From: an uncultured Bacteroidales bacterium
GTDB lineage: Bacteria > Bacteroidota > Bacteroidia > Bacteroidales > UBA932
DNA: 5,525 bases
Assembly: GCA_937900465.1 (NCBI GenBank)
Contig: CALCEJ010000015.1
Coordinates: forward strand, 1 to 5,525
Reading direction: 5' to 3'
Part shown: one piece after another, positions 5,099 through 5,525 of the stretch
Numbering within the stretch: the first letter of the stretch is position 1
Layout: each line of letters begins with the position of its first letter
The notes under the pieces: generated by a model
Told to the model about the DNA's origin: nothing
What the model saw: the letters and a program-made list of their open reading frames with translations, nothing else
Databases searched by the model: none
Made by a program: the position numbers and the translations under genes

Positions 5099-5525
5099 AC
5101 CCAGAAATTATCAATATCGGCCCATTCGAGCCCATAAAAATCCTCCCTCTCCATATCCGCAAGGCCCATAATCACCTCCCGCGGGAGCGTGGTTGACAGG
5201 CCCACGACAAACGCGCCGGCCCCGCGCCCCGAAGCGATTCCAGTCTTGCTGTCCTCGAACACAACGCACTCAGAAGGCGAAACCCCGAGCCGTGCCGCCG
5301 CTTTGAGATAGCAGTCAGGATCTGGCTTGCTGGCCCGGAAGTCCTCCGATGTAAGGATTGCGTCGAACAGCCCGGAAAACTCCGGGTGAGAGCGATATAC
5401 GTTAGCCATCTTGGGCTTGTTGCTGCTGGTGACGACGGCCGTCAGGATGCCGTCCCCTGCCACTCCGGCCCCCTTCAAGGACTTTAAAAACTCCTCGAAG
5501 CCCCGGACATAGGGAAACTCCATCC
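5095..5525 (-). CDS. HAD-superfamily hydrolase (beta-phosphoglucomutase-like), 5'-partial
   Basis: This is the C-terminal 143 or so codons of a HAD phosphatase or phosphomutase; the gene enters from beyond 5525. Counting from the Met codon at 5523, motif II is VVTSSN (about 30-35), motif III Lys is in SKPDPDCY (Lys66), and motif IV is VVFEDSKTG (Glu90, Asp91). PDPDCYLKAAARLG and the ED pair place it in subfamily IA with beta-phosphoglucomutase-like enzymes. Motif I (DxDGT), carrying the nucleophilic Asp, and most of the cap should lie outside the window, since full members are about 210-230 residues. The Met at 5523 is therefore probably internal. The stop TGA overlaps the start of the IMPase-family gene, giving a coupled phosphatase pair, possibly acting on one sugar-phosphate route, but no substrate can be read from the sequence. 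Confidence 0.9.
   Translation of the reverse strand, partial: MEFPYVRGFEEFLKSLKGAGVAGDGILTAVVTSSNKPKMANVYRSHPEFSGLFDAILTSEDFRASKPDPDCYLKAAARLGVSPSECVVFEDSKTGIASGRGAGAFVVGLSTTLPREVIMGLADMEREDFYGLEWADIDNFWV

Overview
The window looks like chromosomal DNA of an anaerobic Bacteroidota, probably Bacteroidales. Three sites match the Bacteroidota sigma -7 consensus TAnnTTTG, starts generally lack a Shine-Dalgarno sequence, secreted proteins carry short lipoprotein signals, and there is an [FeFe]-hydrogenase maturase gene (hydE). Genus cannot be told from this sequence.

Left end (1-999, minus strand): a 3'-truncated hydE runs directly into an AT-richer fragment of an unrelated gene with a different reading frame. 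Neither gene is complete at the junction (about 271-285). It is either a true rearrangement or an assembly misjoin. Middle left (1019-2602, plus strand): two genes 3 nt apart, both predicted lipoproteins, encode an alpha/beta-hydrolase (esterase type) and a flavin-reductase-fold protein. They start divergently from hydE across a 19-nt gap, and a TAnnTTTG box lies so close to the first ATG that the mRNA may be leaderless.

Centre (2619-4101, minus strand): a likely peroxide/iron stress unit in transcription order: bacterioferritin-like protein, thiol glutathione peroxidase, and an OhrR-type MarR repressor overlapping the peroxidase gene by 1 nt. The only promoter I can see lies upstream of the ferritin-like gene and is flanked by two related inverted repeats that look like a pair of operators. 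The ferritin-like protein keeps the bacterioferritin haem Met but has lost most ferroxidase ligands. A G/C-run hairpin sits between it and the peroxidase gene.

Right end (4274-5525, minus strand): an inositol-monophosphatase-family phosphatase overlaps by 4 nt the end of a HAD-superfamily phosphatase that runs off the window. The strip 4102-4273 holds the promoter/operator region and a second, plus-strand promoter-like box with no obvious gene behind it. I see no tRNA, rRNA, CRISPR array, IS element or integrase. The best candidates for something undescribed are the twin-operator peroxide/iron unit with its degenerate bacterioferritin, and the exported flavin-reductase/esterase lipoprotein pair.
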